Shown here: in pieces, positions 63,067 to 64,000 of the stretch | Position numbering within the stretch: position 1 is the first letter of the stretch | Layout of the letters: every line of letters starts with the position of its first letter | Assembly: GCA_009746045.1 (NCBI GenBank) | Contig: RPFO01000408.1 | Location: 1-64,000, forward strand | Source: Mesostigma viride | Lineage: Eukaryota > Streptophyta > Mesostigmatophyceae > Mesostigmatales > Mesostigmataceae | Reading direction: 5' to 3' | Length of the DNA stretch: 64,000 bases | Notes under the pieces: generated by a model | Seen by the model: the letters and a program-made list of their open reading frames with translations, nothing else | Database searches by the model: none | Told to the model about the DNA's origin: nothing | Program-made: the position numbers and the translations under genes

Positions 63067-64000
63067 GGCCCCCGTGGTAACCCCTGTAACATCGAACTCG
63101 AAATAGAAACGGCCGTTGGGCAGAAAATCGCGCATATACACTCTTGCAGAGTTCCCGATGCCGTTTTCCCGTGCGGAAAGGCCGTTGTCGAGGAACGACA
63201 CGCCGTTAAGATTGGAAGCCGAAACTGTGCCAGAGTTCATCACGTGAGTCCCATCCTCGTCCCAAGCATGGCTGCCGGGTATGTGGCCGTGAACACGGAT
63301 TAAATCCCTGCCCGAGCCCGACGATGTGTAGGGGTCGTTCATCGCAAGAGCGAGGCGGAGAGGACGAAGCGATCCGAACACGCCCAGACATAAAACAATG
63401 TCGTCGATTTCAAACGAAGGTGATGTCCACACCCCGTCCCGTCCTCCGATGAAAAGGGAAGGGAGAGAAGGGAGATTAGGACTGTTTATCGTTACCGACG
63501 ACCCCTGAATCCCGTCAACGGCGACTCGGATTGTTGACAATAAACCGTCTGTCTCGAAGGTAACAACGAGGTAGTGCAGGTTTCCGTCAGCCAAGGTGAC
63601 GCCACCTGGAAGAGAAAGCAACACGTTGGAACCTTGTGGCGATCCAATCCCGTTTTTACGAGCGTGGATCGTTAGCGAGGAAGATGATGACAAAGAAATC
63701 TGGTAGAAATTCGCAGCGTCCCCGTAACCGATGACTGCCCCAGTTCCCGTTGTCTTTAGTCGAAAACCGATCGAAAATGGACTTTCGTTGTTGGGAAACG
63801 TCCCTGGCAGACTTGCGTACGCTCCGGACGAAGAGGAAGCCGCAATCTGTAGCATGTTATTTGCGAATAAGGAAGGTGGCACAGGGACGATAGTTGCTCG
63901 CCCTCCCGACCCGTTGTTCAGGCCAGATCCGTTTGAAAACGACCATCGGCCTAGAACTTCGCCTCCCAGGAGACCTGACTCGTCAGGATCGGTCCACGTT
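63052..64000 (-). CDS. Fibre-like protein, upstream frame with LamG-type domain, partial at window edge
   Basis: Open from the right edge (no start in the window). The earliest residues seen (DESGLLGGEVLGRWSF) look like fibre sequence. Residues from ANNMLQIAASSSSGAY to about SLFIGGRDGVW form a concanavalin/LamG-type jelly-roll with ADGNLHYLVVTFETDG and RVAVDGIQGS, common in adhesins. The SPRY-like module starts with GRFYFEFDVTGVTTGAS, where the frame stops at 63052. The other frame then continues it. It is probably a large attachment protein. Confidence 0.65.
   Translation of the reverse strand, partial: TWTDPDESGLLGGEVLGRWSFSNGSGLNNGSGGRATIVPVPPSLFANNMLQIAASSSSGAYASLPGTFPNNESPFSIGFRLKTTGTGAVIGYGDAANFYQISLSSSSSLTIHARKNGIGSPQGSNVLLSLPGGVTLADGNLHYLVVTFETDGLLSTIRVAVDGIQGSSVTINSPNLPSLPSLFIGGRDGVWTSPSFEIDDIVLCLGVFGSLRPLRLALAMNDPYTSSGSGRDLIRVHGHIPGSHAWDEDGTHVMNSGTVSASNLNGVSFLDNGLSARENGIGNSARVYMRDFLPNGRFYFEFDVTGVTTGASRLE

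Noticed and set aside
1-64000. tRNA, rRNA, major capsid protein or DNA polymerase
   Set aside because: I looked for cloverleaf-type segments and for the characteristic motifs of these genes and saw none. Absence here does not exclude them outside the window.

Overview
The window looks like eukaryotic chromosomal DNA joined to a giant-virus-like (Nucleocytoviricota-type) genome segment, or an endogenous giant virus lying next to host DNA. Three blocks differ in character. (1) 1-7850 has almost no credible genes. It holds long microsatellites (GGA/GCA, TAGG, GGGA) and small local duplications, as expected of a eukaryotic nuclear genome. (2) 7851-28.8 kb holds GC-rich genes, each with its own TATA box, a short leader, a shared 3' motif and many copies of CCACGGG/CCCGTGG. 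Its products are zinc-finger, RING, chromo-like and F-box-like proteins, and one gene carries a spliceosomal-type intron. (3) 28.8-64 kb is compact and virus-like, with tiny intergenic gaps, many membrane proteins, large low-complexity virion-type proteins, a KilA-N protein, a D6/D11-type helicase remnant, a class II ribonucleotide reductase and fibre-like proteins.

The dominant structure in block 2 is a zero-spacer palindrome of about 13.2 kb. Arm A (7851-14410) and arm B (14411-21010) mirror each other exactly around 14410/14411, so that coordinates sum to 28821. Four genes are therefore present twice, in opposite orientation. The inner arms look identical. The outermost gene differs between arms in repeat number, codons and one frameshift. 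The layout resembles a poxvirus- or phycodnavirus-style hairpin terminus carrying accessory genes that has been copied into a head-to-head junction. An assembly fold-back is the main alternative.

To the right of the palindrome come twin small membrane proteins, a zinc-binding protein, three unrecognised proteins and a 1.3 kb non-coding imperfect inverted repeat (26.28-27.56 kb) with central tandem repeats. Then comes the compact block: a membrane-anchored 2OG dioxygenase, small Cys/His proteins and the KilA-N protein. Three large proteins there share an N-terminal NPYL...GPGF...G signature. They are followed by a cluster of small membrane proteins, the broken helicase, and a large PAN-domain surface protein with a mucin-like stalk.

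At 53191-58582 a complete tyrosine-recombinase (PAT/DIRS-order) retrotransposon sits between two paralogous membrane-protein genes. Its split direct repeats can be delimited to the base. The window ends with the AdoCbl-dependent ribonucleotide reductase and two fibre-like genes, the last running off the right edge.

Several genes carry single-base frameshifts, often in homopolymers. This could be long-read indel error or decay after endogenisation. No major capsid protein, DNA polymerase, tRNA, rRNA or CRISPR array was recognised.
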